From contig CAJAII010000056.1 of assembly GCA_903939755.1 (NCBI GenBank), positions 1-64,000 on the forward strand: 64,000 nt of DNA. Reading direction: 5' to 3'. This DNA is from an uncultured Flavobacteriales bacterium (GTDB lineage: Bacteria > Bacteroidota > Bacteroidia > Flavobacteriales_D > Crocinitomicaceae). A program made the position numbers and the translations under genes. Under the pieces are notes generated by a model that was given only the letters and a program-made list of their open reading frames with translations, had not been told where the DNA came from and did no database searches. Below are positions 25,797-34,937 of the stretch, one piece after another; the stretch's first letter is position 1, and every line of letters begins with the position of its first letter.

Positions 25797-28049
25797 TTAG
25801 AACTTCACAATCGAATGAGTAGTTTGATTGCCATCATGTTCAATCGATAAAAAATAAATACCACTCTTCCAAGAAGAGGCATCCACCGTATATTTAGTAG
25901 AAATAAGTCGATCTGACAAGATTGAACGCCCTTGCACATCAATTACTGAAAAACTCATTTCACCATCGAACCCTGGTTCAATAATAAAATGATCTTGGAA
26001 AGGAACTGGATACACTTTAGCAGCAACACTTTGCTCAATAATACCAGCAAAACAGTTATTTGATGCATCAAATGTTGGTGTGGCAGCCGCAAAGGCCAAG
26101 CCACCGTCTGGGCATCTTGCATAAGAGACATCGGTAGTTTGAAAACTAAATCCTACTGCATCATACATATTTATCCCATTACTAAAATAAACGGTCTCAC
26201 CCGTTGAACTTAACTTGAAATTCGTATGCAAACCAATTTGAGAAGAATCATCATCAGCCCAAACAATTAAATAATCGTTGGGAAGAATAATACTACCAGC
26301 GGGAAATGTCCATTTCAAATAATTGGTAGCATTATCGGATAAATAAAGTCCGGATAAATCAAATGCTGTACCGGTAGTATTAAACAACTCGATCCAATCA
26401 TCGCTTTCGCCATACGTGTCAAATGCCGTATTCAAATTAGATGCTAAGGCTTCATTTATTAGCACATCACCTATTTGTGGCGAAGGAATCGTTAACGCAA
26501 GAGAATGAAATTCATGTTCTGCTCGCTGAGGACTAAATAATCCGGCCACATTATTATCAGCATAAATATAGTATTCAAATACAGGTCCATCCGCTAAAAC
26601 TTGGTATCCATAAACATGATCCCCTGCAATGCCATCGCCATGTGCTCCATCGTCAACCATTACTACGCGATTAAATTTCAAGGGATGAGAAGTCCGATAA
26701 CCCAAATAAACGCCTGTTTCGTTTGTACACGTAGCAGTAATATAAAACGTAGAATTAATTGTAGGAGAAAGAACACTCGAAGCATAACTTGTGATCACCG
26801 GAGCAACAAGTGTAAAGTTTGCATTAGCTGATAAATAAGCAACTCTTGGGGTCATCAGTTCTTGAATTCCAGGAATAGAGCCACCACCACCGCCACCACT
26901 CACTACAGAAGTGGTTAGGGAATTTTGATACTGGGCAAAGGTGTAGAACTTATAAGGATCTGCCTGAACAGATGAGTTTATGGTAGTCCGAATAGTATTA
27001 GCTGTAGTTAAATAATCTCCAGACATAAAAATTTCTTGGGTAATTGTCCGTAAGTGTGCCATATACATACGTTTATACATAGGATCACCAAGGATTTTCT
27101 TTATTAATGGATGAATGGCAGAAGTACTGTTAGACATAGGATCTAAGGTTGTTGTTACGTTAGGTCCCGAACCTGTTCCTCCTGGGAAACCGCCAAAACT
27201 CATGTTTAAATCCCAAACAGTAGTCACAAAGCGATCATTTAAATCCTTATACAAATAATAATTTTGGCGAAAAGCCCCGTTGTATGAATCTAAATTAACA
27301 AGTACATTATTATAGGCCAACATCCAAATAGCCCGGTCGATGTCTAATTTTGTTTCTATTTGGGTGAAATTAGTATTCAATACATTAATCATATCCACAA
27401 GATCGGTCCAACCATAGGTAGATTTTAACTCATAACCCTGAATATAAGACGCTGTATCGCTATTAATGTAGTTTAGATCAGGGCTAATTGTGCTACCAGG
27501 ACCAGCACCTCCAACGGGATTACATTTAAAAAAAGAGCCATCTGAACCATAAAAATGAGCTGCATTAAAATCATCTGAAATGTCCTCAGCATTGGAATAT
27601 AAGCCACGTAAAGCACCATTGACATATACATTCGCAAAATTCGCACGAGGACAATCCATGTACTGCTCTAAAATGGCATACGACAAAACCTCACGTATCA
27701 TAGAAGGATCTCGGTACCCATTTTGCAATTTAATATCTTCAAACCCTTGATAATCCTGATTCGACTTAATGTAATCTAACTTAATATGAAATGGATTTTT
27801 GTTGTTCGTTGGATTATAGGTACTGTTTCCTTTGTATTTGACACCAACACTATCGTAAACTATTCCGTTAATTCTTACCGAATCCGCAATTATATAAGAT
27901 TCTGTGGTCGCAGCAGCATCTAACTGCGCGTCCCAATTCGCAAAAGAAAAAAACAGTTCAATATTTTGAACTACACTTCTGTCGTAAAAATTTTGAGAAA
28001 TAGAATTGAAAGAAAGTAAGAGGGAAAAATATATTATTTTAGATTTCAT
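25797..28049 (-). CDS. Secreted CotH-kinase-fold protein with lamin-tail domain and T9SS signal
   Basis: A 750-residue surface or extracellular protein. The ATG at 28049 gives a signal peptide (MKSKIIYFSLLLSFNSISQ region). The CotH-like domain (about 25-400) includes YKGNSTYNP, RDPSMIREVLSYA, LYSNAEDISDDF and VWDLNMSFGG; CotH proteins of spore formers are atypical kinases. A lamin-tail domain follows (about 550-660: VLINEALASN, DDWIELFN). A T9SS C-terminal domain occupies about 675-750 (VYPVPF, then GIYFLSIEHDG). A glycine run lies near residue 390. Kinase activity is inferred from the fold only. The longer GTG start at 28067 is not favoured. Confidence 0.88.
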   Translation of the reverse strand: MKSKIIYFSLLLSFNSISQNFYDRSVVQNIELFFSFANWDAQLDAAATTESYIIADSVRINGIVYDSVGVKYKGNSTYNPTNNKNPFHIKLDYIKSNQDYQGFEDIKLQNGYRDPSMIREVLSYAILEQYMDCPRANFANVYVNGALRGLYSNAEDISDDFNAAHFYGSDGSFFKCNPVGGAGPGSTISPDLNYINSDTASYIQGYELKSTYGWTDLVDMINVLNTNFTQIETKLDIDRAIWMLAYNNVLVNLDSYNGAFRQNYYLYKDLNDRFVTTVWDLNMSFGGFPGGTGSGPNVTTTLDPMSNSTSAIHPLIKKILGDPMYKRMYMAHLRTITQEIFMSGDYLTTANTIRTTINSSVQADPYKFYTFAQYQNSLTTSVVSGGGGGGSIPGIQELMTPRVAYLSANANFTLVAPVITSYASSVLSPTINSTFYITATCTNETGVYLGYRTSHPLKFNRVVMVDDGAHGDGIAGDHVYGYQVLADGPVFEYYIYADNNVAGLFSPQRAEHEFHSLALTIPSPQIGDVLINEALASNLNTAFDTYGESDDWIELFNTTGTAFDLSGLYLSDNATNYLKWTFPAGSIILPNDYLIVWADDDSSQIGLHTNFKLSSTGETVYFSNGINMYDAVGFSFQTTDVSYARCPDGGLAFAAATPTFDASNNCFAGIIEQSVAAKVYPVPFQDHFIIEPGFDGEMSFSVIDVQGRSILSDRLISTKYTVDASSWKSGIYFLSIEHDGNQTTHSIVKF

Positions 28050-28103
28050 ATAAATAAATTTAGTCACTTAAAATTTAAAGGATCGATTGTTTCATTAGAT
28101 GCT

Positions 28104-28111
28104 CAAATTTA
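28104..28111 (-). promoter_or_regulatory. Putative -7 box for the CotH-family gene
   Basis: On the minus strand TAAATTTG fits TAnnTTTG, about 54 bases before the start codon. No clear -33 partner. Confidence 0.3.
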
Positions 28112-28267
28112 CAAAAACCTTTGCATTAGTTAATAATAATTTAACATTGGGCGATTTTACCAATAATAAAAAGCCATGAAGGAACTATTTATGGTTAAAT
28201 TTAGATATTGACACGGTTTTTGTGAATAATTGCCGGTTCATAAAAGTTTATGATCAAAATATACATT

Positions 28268-28275
28268 TACATTTG
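28268..28275 (+). promoter_or_regulatory. Putative -7 box for the GH3 lipoprotein gene
   Basis: TACATTTG fits TAnnTTTG and ends 16 bases before the ATG at 28292. Confidence 0.42.
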
Positions 28276-28291
28276 ATATCTAATTTATTGT

Positions 28292-29428
28292 ATGCCTAAG
28301 ATATACCTTTCAACCATTATTGCCTTATTCGTTGTTTATGGCTGTGCGCAGTCACCAAATGGACAAACTAAAATTCAATTTAACACCAAAATTGATTTTA
28401 AACTTAGCGATTATTTATCCGAAAATAAATCCTTAGATAAAGAAGTGGATCGTGCGTTTTTAATGATGGACGATACATCCATTGTGGCGCAATTACTAAT
28501 GCCAGCTGTGGGGCGTTTGGGACTAAGTAAGGATACCATCTTAAGCCAAATTAATAAACGATTAATTGGTGGTGTCTTAATGCTTAATGGTACAAAAGAA
28601 GAATTTACTTCTTGGATAAAATCATTTGAAAAAGCGAATAAGTCAATCGGGAATTTACCCTTTCTATATAGTGCTGATGCAGAACCAAGTTTAGTCAATC
28701 GAAAAATAATTGGCTCCAAACCGGTGAAAAAAGCCAATGAATTATTGACTATTGAAGAAGTTATGAACGTAACGGATATCATTTCAGGCGACTTAAATGA
28801 AATTGGTATTAATTACAACTTTTCTCCAGTGGTAGATATGTCACCCAATAAAACAGTAGGATTTAGAAGCTTTGGAGCTATTCCCGAAAACATTATCCCT
28901 TGGTCGAATGCCTTTATTCAACATACGCAGCAACACAACATCCTAGCGACCGCAAAACATTTTCCAGGACATGGATTGGTAAGTGGAGACACGCACAAAG
29001 AATTACAAACGATTGATGGTGAAATGCTGGAAATAAAAAATTATCCTTCACTTATCGCCAGCGGCGTATTGTCCATTATGATTGCTCATATTGCTGTAAT
29101 GAATAATAAGCGATATAATACCGAAGGATTACCTTCTACCTTATCAGAAAAAATAGTGACTCAATTACTGCGAGATAGTTTAGGCTTTAAAGGTTTAATC
29201 GTCACTGATGCCATGAACATGGGTGGTGTAGTAAGCGTACCAATGTCAGCGAGTAAAGCAGTGAAAGCTGGCTGTGACATTATCTTAATGCCGGTTAACG
29301 TTGTAAAAACACATTCAGAGTTGCTTACCTTATACCGGACAGACCCTGCATTTAAAAAGCGAGTTGATGAATCTGCGAAGCGCATCATCCGCATGAAAAT
29401 AGCATTGGGTTTATTAAAGACTAATTGA
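28292..29428 (+). CDS. GH3-family lipoprotein, beta-N-acetylhexosaminidase-like
   Basis: Predicted periplasmic glycoside hydrolase family 3 enzyme of 378 residues. An N-terminal lipobox (VYGC, Cys near 18) suggests a lipid anchor. The GH3 N-terminal barrel shows FSPVVDMSP near 180, AKHFPGHG near residue 220 (the NagZ-type catalytic loop) and IVTDAMNMGG near 305 with the nucleophile Asp. There is no C-terminal GH3 domain, as in NagZ. It probably releases N-acetylglucosamine from cell-wall or glycan fragments. Its last eight bases overlap the convergent rimM gene. Confidence 0.88.
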   Translation: MPKIYLSTIIALFVVYGCAQSPNGQTKIQFNTKIDFKLSDYLSENKSLDKEVDRAFLMMDDTSIVAQLLMPAVGRLGLSKDTILSQINKRLIGGVLMLNGTKEEFTSWIKSFEKANKSIGNLPFLYSADAEPSLVNRKIIGSKPVKKANELLTIEEVMNVTDIISGDLNEIGINYNFSPVVDMSPNKTVGFRSFGAIPENIIPWSNAFIQHTQQHNILATAKHFPGHGLVSGDTHKELQTIDGEMLEIKNYPSLIASGVLSIMIAHIAVMNNKRYNTEGLPSTLSEKIVTQLLRDSLGFKGLIVTDAMNMGGVVSVPMSASKAVKAGCDIILMPVNVVKTHSELLTLYRTDPAFKKRVDESAKRIIRMKIALGLLKTN

Positions 29429-29948
29429 TATACAAATCGATTAACCCTTCTGGCGCTTTTATTTCTAAAATACTTTCGTTTCGCCTTACGCGATGGATCA
29501 ATCCGTCAAATATTGGAATTAATATTTCTATTCCATTATAATCTAACTGTAACAATGGATTAGCGGCATGATCAATTACTTCTGTAATTATGCCTATTGG
29601 TCCTTTCTTTAAATCAATTACTTGAAAACCAATTACCTCATGATCGTAGAAAGAATCTTCTCCCAAAACTGGCAGCGACTTTTCAGGAACATAAATATTC
29701 TTTTTTAATAGGCGTTTGGCCGAAGCCTCATCATCTACGCCTTTAAATTTTACAGTTATAAAACCTTTGTTTTTTAACTTAACATGTTCGATGAAAAATG
29801 GGGTGAGACAAGCATCTATATCCAGAACAAACATAGTACTTGCAATGTATTCACTTGGATCAGAAACGTCTAAAAACAAAGAGACTTCACCTTTGAATCC
29901 GTGAAGTCTCGCTACTTGTCCTATATAAATACAATCTTCTTTTTGCAT
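29421..29948 (-). CDS. rimM: Ribosome maturation factor RimM
   Basis: 30S assembly factor that binds ribosomal protein S19. The N-terminal RimM domain has IGQVARLHGFKGEVSLFLDV (about 8-28), and the C-terminal PRC-barrel includes FYDHEVIGFQVID (about 100-112) and EILIPIFDGLIHRV. The 175-residue length is normal. It lies three bases after rpsP on the same strand, the usual partner. The neighbours trmD and rplS found in many other bacteria are not here. Confidence 0.93.
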   Translation of the reverse strand: MQKEDCIYIGQVARLHGFKGEVSLFLDVSDPSEYIASTMFVLDIDACLTPFFIEHVKLKNKGFITVKFKGVDDEASAKRLLKKNIYVPEKSLPVLGEDSFYDHEVIGFQVIDLKKGPIGIITEVIDHAANPLLQLDYNGIEILIPIFDGLIHRVRRNESILEIKAPEGLIDLYIN

Positions 29949-29951
29949 ATT

Positions 29952-30638
29952 TTATTCAGCGGCAGGTGCCTCTTCAGCACTTGAATCTTCTGCTGCTGGA
30001 GCTTCTTCTGCTGCTGGAGCTTCTTCTGTTGCTGGAGCTTCTTCTGCTACTGGAGCTTCTTCTGCTACTGGAGCTTCTTCTGCTACTGGAGCTTCTTCTG
30101 CTACTACTTCTTCAGAAGTAGAATCATCCATTGCTGGTGCTTCTTCTGAAGCTGCCTCTTCAGCTATCACTTCTTCAACTGGGGTATTCTTAGCTTCGAT
30201 TGCAGCTGCTTTAGCAATATTTGCTTCTGCTTCTGCCTTCATTCTAGCATTCTTTTCTTTCGTTGCAGTATTTGATAAAGAATCCTTTTTTCCTTCAATT
30301 TTACTATCTTTTTCAACTAACCACTTTGCAAATTTCTCTTCAGCTTGCTCCAAAGTTAATGCACCTTTCGCAACGCCTTTTAACAAATGGTTCTTATGAA
30401 GAACACCCTTGTAAGCTAAAATTGCACGAGCAGTTTCAGACATTTCAGCACCTTTTTGCAACCAAGCAAGCGTATTGTCAAAATTAATTTCAATAACAGC
30501 AGGATTAGCTACTGGATTATATGTTCCTAATTTTTCAATGAATTTACCATCTCTTTTCGATCTGCTATCCGCTGCTACTAAGTGAAAAAATGCTTTTCCT
30601 TTTTTACCGTGTCTTTGTAATCTAAGTCTTGTTGCCAT
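29952..30638 (-). CDS. rpsP: Ribosomal protein bS16 with long acidic Ala/Glu-rich C-terminal tail
   Basis: The N-terminal 85 residues are a normal bS16 (MATRLRLQRHGKKGKAFFH, then GKFIEKLGTYNPV and AILAYKGVL). The protein then continues to 228 residues through a charged helical part and a low-complexity tail of EEAPVA/EEAPAA repeats, about 75 residues long, encoded by tandem near-repeats at about 29955-30180. Bacteroidota bS16 proteins often carry extensions; this one is long. The tail is expected to project from the ribosome and is not needed for the S16 fold. Confidence 0.95.
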   Translation of the reverse strand: MATRLRLQRHGKKGKAFFHLVAADSRSKRDGKFIEKLGTYNPVANPAVIEINFDNTLAWLQKGAEMSETARAILAYKGVLHKNHLLKGVAKGALTLEQAEEKFAKWLVEKDSKIEGKKDSLSNTATKEKNARMKAEAEANIAKAAAIEAKNTPVEEVIAEEAASEEAPAMDDSTSEEVVAEEAPVAEEAPVAEEAPVAEEAPATEEAPAAEEAPAAEDSSAEEAPAAE

Positions 30639-30697
30639 AATTTATTTTTTTACAATTTGAGGTCCGAAACCTCGGTTTATAATTTATTTTAAGGGTG

Positions 30698-30705
30698 CAA
30701 AGATA
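30698..30705 (-). promoter_or_regulatory. Putative -7 box for rpsP-rimM
   Basis: On the minus strand TATCTTTG followed by GCACCC, the same core as at tRNA-Lys. It leaves a leader of about 55 bases before rpsP. The -33 box is weak. Confidence 0.52.
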
Positions 30706-30833
30706 AGCTATTAATTTGATTTTTAATTATCCCTTAACAGTTTTTAATAAAAAACAATTTCGAATCCAGCACTACTCTAAATCGAAAATAAAAGAAAATT
30801 TAAAATTTAGAGACTTTGAAAGAACAAAGCGTG

Positions 30834-33242
30834 TTAATTCCGATCCAATTTATAAGTGTATTGAAGCATTACACAACGAGGCTGTTCTATCTTTAACGGT
30901 CTCAAAGAATAACTCCGATTTAAGATATTACTTGCGATTAATGCTATCTTATGTGAGGGACTAAATGCATAGGATAAACGTGTATCAAAAATCCAATTTC
31001 CAAAGCGATGGGCATAAAAATAATCCATGTAGCGAATATTTTGCTTGTCACCACCAGAATTGGCAGTCGTTTCCTCAAAATCCTTAATAATCGCATCCAT
31101 ATTTACGATTTTACTAAAATATTTGGCACTTACCCCGACTGAAAATTTGGAAAACAAAGTCACCTCAGCATCAAATTTTAGGTTATGTAAAAAACGATAC
31201 TTTAATATTTGACTTGCCGAATCCAATGATGTGGAGTTATAGCTATATTTTCGATTGATGTCATCAACTGCATAAACATAGTCTGGATTGAGGGTCTTTG
31301 GCACAATGTAATTGTAACCCGTTAAAAAATTTAATTCAATATTCTTCGAAAATTTAGCTGTCCCAACAAAAGACATGTCTAAACCAATAACACGAGAAGC
31401 GCCTGTATTTAGAAATTTAAACCCGGCAAATGACGCTGGAGCATTATCAACATCCCAAATTCCGAACATGTATTCTATCGTATTTTGATATTCCTGCCAA
31501 AAAGCTGCCACATCAAAATAAGCCAATATTTTTCCAATCTTAACACCTTGCTTCAAGCCAATTTCAGCATTCCAGCTACTCTCAGGTTTTAGTGTAGGAT
31601 TCGGGAATACACCAAAATTACCCACACCTGTCTTTATGAATCGCTCGGTAATAGTTGGAAATCTATATCCTTGTCCAAATGATGCGCGCAAATAGGTTTC
31701 TTGATAAATTTTCAGATTTGCCCCTGCTCTGAAAATTGGTTTGAAAGCCTTAATTGTATCGTTTAATTGAAAATACTCTAAACGCGCACCTGCAGAAAGG
31801 GTAAGTAATTTTTCCACTTTATGTTCAACCTGCGTGTAAGCAGAAAGGTTTAATAATTGATTATTTGGTGAACCAGATCCAATATATATATTAGCGAATG
31901 AATTGGTGAATGTAGAAGTTATCCCTCCAATAAAATCAATTCCCTTTAATTGAGCATATGTTTTTTGAAACATATAGTCTGCGTAATATGTAGTAGCAGA
32001 ATTGGATTGATTAGCCGATCGTTTGTTGTCCGCATGTAAGATTCGAGTTCTTAAATAATGACGTCCATCCGTTTCGGTTAATACTTGAATAAAGGGATCT
32101 AAATTAAAAATAAATTGATCTTGTAAAAAAACAGCACCAGGATAAGCCCTGTATAAGCCGACAGAATCATCCAACCATGCAAAAGACATGTTGCTTCTGG
32201 CAACCATTACATTTCCGTTCACACCATAATTTAAGCCTTTAAACTTCTTAGATCGATAACGTAAATTAAAATTCAGTCTTGCTCGTTCAGACGCCATTTG
32301 CTTATCAGAAAAATTAGTGATTGAATCTAATACGTAAGGTCCTGGTTTTGGGGCGCCAATATAACCGTGGTCATAATTTAAATTTGCACCAAGCACTACA
32401 TCTAAGTTTCCTTTTTTTTCTGAATGCAAAACGTTAACACCTGAAATTAATGGAATACTCGAGCCAGACCACCAAGCAGCGCCATCAATGGATGGATTTG
32501 AATAAAATCCGGAATATAAATTAACCTTCGTTAACGGTTTAGCCTTAGGATAAGCGGTTCGAATATGTATAGAACCAGAAAGAGCAGCACTTCCTGACAA
32601 TACAGAGGCCGCACCTTTTATCACCTCAATTTGGGAAATATTTTCAACTGGAATGAATCCCCATTCTGGTCTACCTGCGTCTCCGGAAAGCATCGGCATA
32701 TCATCCACAATAACCGCTACCTTAGAACCAACACCAAAAGTAAAACCACTCCCCCCTCTGATTTGAGGCTCACCATCCAAAATATTTAGTCCTGGCGTTT
32801 GGTCTAATGCCGTTTCAATGCTTCGTGTATTTTTATTTTCTATAAGTTCAGGCTTAAGAACAATCATCGTAACCGTCTGTTCTTCAAGCGGCTTGTCGAA
32901 TTTACCAACACTCACCTTAATTTGCTCAAATTCCAAGACAAATGGCTGCATTACAATATTAAAATCGATCGTTTTACCCGCAACGATATCGTGAGTGGAT
33001 GAATCGGATTTCATTCCAGAATAACGACAAACGATTCGAACTTGACCACTTGGGAGGGACAGGCTGTAGTTGCCTTTCTCATTGGTAACAGAACCAATGG
33101 TGACATCGGACTTGTATACAACCGATGCACCAACAATTACATTTCCTTTACTATCAGTTACAACACCCTGTATCGTTCCATTTTGAGTGAAACAAACACA
33201 ACAATTTAGGAAATAGAATAAAAAGACTAACCGAAAAACCAT
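30834..33242 (-). CDS. TonB-dependent outer-membrane receptor
   Basis: An 802-residue outer-membrane transporter. A signal peptide (about 1-20) is followed by a carboxypeptidase-regulatory-like domain (about 23-105: TIQGVVTDSKGNVIVGASV), a plug domain (about 120-225, with IRGGSGFTFGVG and IEVIKGAASVLSG) and a beta-barrel of 22-strand type with many aromatic strand ends. The start is taken at ATG 33242; a TTG at 33257 is possible. It follows the 33250-34206 gene with seven bases between, so the two form an operon. The substrate cannot be told; the paired secreted protein suggests a surface uptake complex. Confidence 0.92.
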   Translation of the reverse strand: MVFRLVFLFYFLNCCVCFTQNGTIQGVVTDSKGNVIVGASVVYKSDVTIGSVTNEKGNYSLSLPSGQVRIVCRYSGMKSDSSTHDIVAGKTIDFNIVMQPFVLEFEQIKVSVGKFDKPLEEQTVTMIVLKPELIENKNTRSIETALDQTPGLNILDGEPQIRGGSGFTFGVGSKVAVIVDDMPMLSGDAGRPEWGFIPVENISQIEVIKGAASVLSGSAALSGSIHIRTAYPKAKPLTKVNLYSGFYSNPSIDGAAWWSGSSIPLISGVNVLHSEKKGNLDVVLGANLNYDHGYIGAPKPGPYVLDSITNFSDKQMASERARLNFNLRYRSKKFKGLNYGVNGNVMVARSNMSFAWLDDSVGLYRAYPGAVFLQDQFIFNLDPFIQVLTETDGRHYLRTRILHADNKRSANQSNSATTYYADYMFQKTYAQLKGIDFIGGITSTFTNSFANIYIGSGSPNNQLLNLSAYTQVEHKVEKLLTLSAGARLEYFQLNDTIKAFKPIFRAGANLKIYQETYLRASFGQGYRFPTITERFIKTGVGNFGVFPNPTLKPESSWNAEIGLKQGVKIGKILAYFDVAAFWQEYQNTIEYMFGIWDVDNAPASFAGFKFLNTGASRVIGLDMSFVGTAKFSKNIELNFLTGYNYIVPKTLNPDYVYAVDDINRKYSYNSTSLDSASQILKYRFLHNLKFDAEVTLFSKFSVGVSAKYFSKIVNMDAIIKDFEETTANSGGDKQNIRYMDYFYAHRFGNWIFDTRLSYAFSPSHKIALIASNILNRSYSLRPLKIEQPRCVMLQYTYKLDRN

Positions 33243-33249
33243 TAGCGAA

Positions 33250-34206
33250 TTAGTCAACTATAAATTTAATCGTTCCTAATTTACCAGATGCCAATTGATA
33301 CCTAGCAAAATGAACACCTGACTGAAGTTTAACTTTCGTATATTCAGTCATTTCGCCTTTATATTCTTGAACTCCTGTAGCGTTAAAAATTAAAAGATTT
33401 CCATTAATCGTTTCATTAGAGAAAAAATGAATTCCGGAAAGTTCATTGTAATTAGCCCTTATATCAGATAATTGATTTTCATTTATGTTAGCTCCGCTGT
33501 TATAAATTAACGAAAGGTCATCAATTAACACCTCATCATTGGCAGCGCCTCCTCCAGGTGTTGAGTTAGTTGCAAACGTAACCAATACATATCCTGGTAA
33601 TAATCCCGGATTAGCTGTGTATGTAAACGGAATTGACTTACGCACCCAATTTCCTCCAGTTGGGGCATAATTTAATTCAGCGGTGGCAATAATGTGTGAC
33701 TGAGAATTCGCATCAATCGGATCGTGCACATCAAATGCATCATGTAAAATGGCATGAATACGGGCATTTTGACTTCCAGCACCTGCTTGCGTATACTTTA
33801 CCCAAAACACGATAGAATCGGGAGCACCTGCACAAGTCTCCGAAAAGTTTGCATCAGCGATGGAAGAATAGTTATAGTTTGCTGCGTTTGCAGGCGTTGT
33901 GCTCCCCATGTTGATTCGACCGCAGGTCATAGTTCCGTTGGCAACAATACCTAGTACACTGGTAGACCATATACGAGCGCAATACATTCCTGAAGCACCT
34001 GCACGGACATTTGCAGATCGCTCTATTTGCTTATTCGCAAATCCAGCGAAATTTCCTGATCCTGTTTTGAAACTATTCCAGTTTACTGGTTCTTCAGTTG
34101 GAGCGGTAACATTTTCCCATTGCTCCAAATCACTATTGCCAATTTGTTGGCTAAAAATCGGAGCGAAAAACATAGAAAAAGAAAAGATAGTAACTATTTT
34201 TATCAT
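33250..34206 (-). CDS. Secreted surface protein upstream of TonB receptor
   Basis: A 318-residue secreted protein with signal peptide (about 1-19, ending FAPIFSQ). The main domain (about 20-230) is beta-rich with GNSDLEQWE, SIVFWVKYTQAG, and an ending DEVLIDDLSLIY, which resembles the PCMD (putative carbohydrate metabolism) domain of Bacteroidota surface proteins. The C-terminal 75 residues (from about 243) look like a degenerate T9SS sorting domain (GVHFARYQL, then IKFIVD). It is probably co-expressed with the TonB receptor. The ligand is unknown; a carbohydrate-binding role is an inference from the domain pattern. Confidence 0.7.
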   Translation of the reverse strand: MIKIVTIFSFSMFFAPIFSQQIGNSDLEQWENVTAPTEEPVNWNSFKTGSGNFAGFANKQIERSANVRAGASGMYCARIWSTSVLGIVANGTMTCGRINMGSTTPANAANYNYSSIADANFSETCAGAPDSIVFWVKYTQAGAGSQNARIHAILHDAFDVHDPIDANSQSHIIATAELNYAPTGGNWVRKSIPFTYTANPGLLPGYVLVTFATNSTPGGGAANDEVLIDDLSLIYNSGANINENQLSDIRANYNELSGIHFFSNETINGNLLIFNATGVQEYKGEMTEYTKVKLQSGVHFARYQLASGKLGTIKFIVD

Positions 34207-34229
34207 TGTGTTAAGTTTAAGATTAGTAA

Positions 34230-34237
34230 CAAATATA
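34230..34237 (-). promoter_or_regulatory. Putative -7 box for the surface protein-TonB receptor operon
   Basis: On the minus strand TATATTTG fits TAnnTTTG and lies 23 bases before the start codon at 34206. Confidence 0.45.
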
Positions 34238-34292
34238 AAAAAAATATGCTTACTTGACAGAAATTAATTCCCCACTGAAATTTTCTTATCAT

Positions 34293-34300
34293 TACATTTG
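34293..34300 (+). promoter_or_regulatory. Putative -7 box for queE
   Basis: TACATTTG fits TAnnTTTG and ends 19 bases before the chosen queE ATG. It argues for the ATG at 34320 and against the upstream TTG at 34254, which would lie before the promoter. Confidence 0.45.
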
Positions 34301-34319
34301 TGGTATTAGTACATTGAAT

Positions 34320-34928
34320 ATGCAACATAATATAAATTACCCGATCATGGAACACTTTTTCTCCATCCAAGGGGAGGGTAAGTATTCAGGAAAAGCCGCC
34401 TATTTTGTTCGCGTCGCTGGGTGTGACGTTGGATGTGTTTGGTGCGATGTCAAAGAAAGTTGGGATAAAGAGCAGCACGCCCTTTTATCGATAAGCGAAA
34501 TAATTGAAAATGTAGTTAAAAGCAACGCAAATTTTGTAGTACTCACTGGAGGCGAACCTGCCATGTATGATTTACATCCTTTGGTTGATCAATTGAAATC
34601 GTTGGGGATAATGGTCGCAATTGAAACATCGGGTTGCTATCCATTAAAAGGCAACGTTGATTGGTATTGTTTTTCTCCCAAAAAATTCAAAGCACCCTGC
34701 GAAGAAGCCTACATAAAAGCAAATGAGCTAAAAGTAATTGTAAGTCACCCTTCTGATTTAGATTGGGCGAAATCACATGCGCTAAAAGTTTCCCATGAAT
34801 GCCAATTATACCTTCAACCAGAATGGTCAAAAGCCGAAAAATTATTACCTTTAATAATTGACTTTGTGAAAAGTAACCAGACGTGGAAAATTTCGTTACA
34901 GACACACAAATTTATGAACATACCTTAA
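34320..34928 (+). CDS. queE: 7-carboxy-7-deazaguanine synthase
   Basis: Radical SAM enzyme making 7-carboxy-7-deazaguanine in the pathway to queuosine in tRNA. The cluster motif CDVGCVWC places Cys35, Cys39 and Cys42 with the C-x3-C-x2-C spacing. FFSIQGEGKYSGKAAYF precedes it, and LTGGEPAMY and AIETSGC follow. I use the ATG at 34320 (202 residues). The other queuosine genes are not in this window. The next gene starts nine bases downstream. Confidence 0.93.
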   Translation: MQHNINYPIMEHFFSIQGEGKYSGKAAYFVRVAGCDVGCVWCDVKESWDKEQHALLSISEIIENVVKSNANFVVLTGGEPAMYDLHPLVDQLKSLGIMVAIETSGCYPLKGNVDWYCFSPKKFKAPCEEAYIKANELKVIVSHPSDLDWAKSHALKVSHECQLYLQPEWSKAEKLLPLIIDFVKSNQTWKISLQTHKFMNIP

Positions 34929-34937
34929 CTATTCTTC

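Noticed and set aside
26885-26905. Short tandem repeat (CACCACCGCC type) inside the CotH-family gene
   Set aside because: It encodes a glycine run in a linker; simple codon repetition explains it.
28411-28782. 123-codon frame antisense to the GH3 lipoprotein
   Set aside because: Shadow frame with no start context or homology, opposite a conserved enzyme.
30716-30964. 82-codon forward frame before the TonB receptor end
   Set aside because: Half of it lies antisense to the receptor's conserved C-terminus and it shows no recognisable pattern; the first half overlaps the rpsP promoter region.
33899-34267. 122-codon frame antisense to the PCMD-like gene
   Set aside because: It is a shadow of a well supported secreted protein gene and crosses that gene's promoter.
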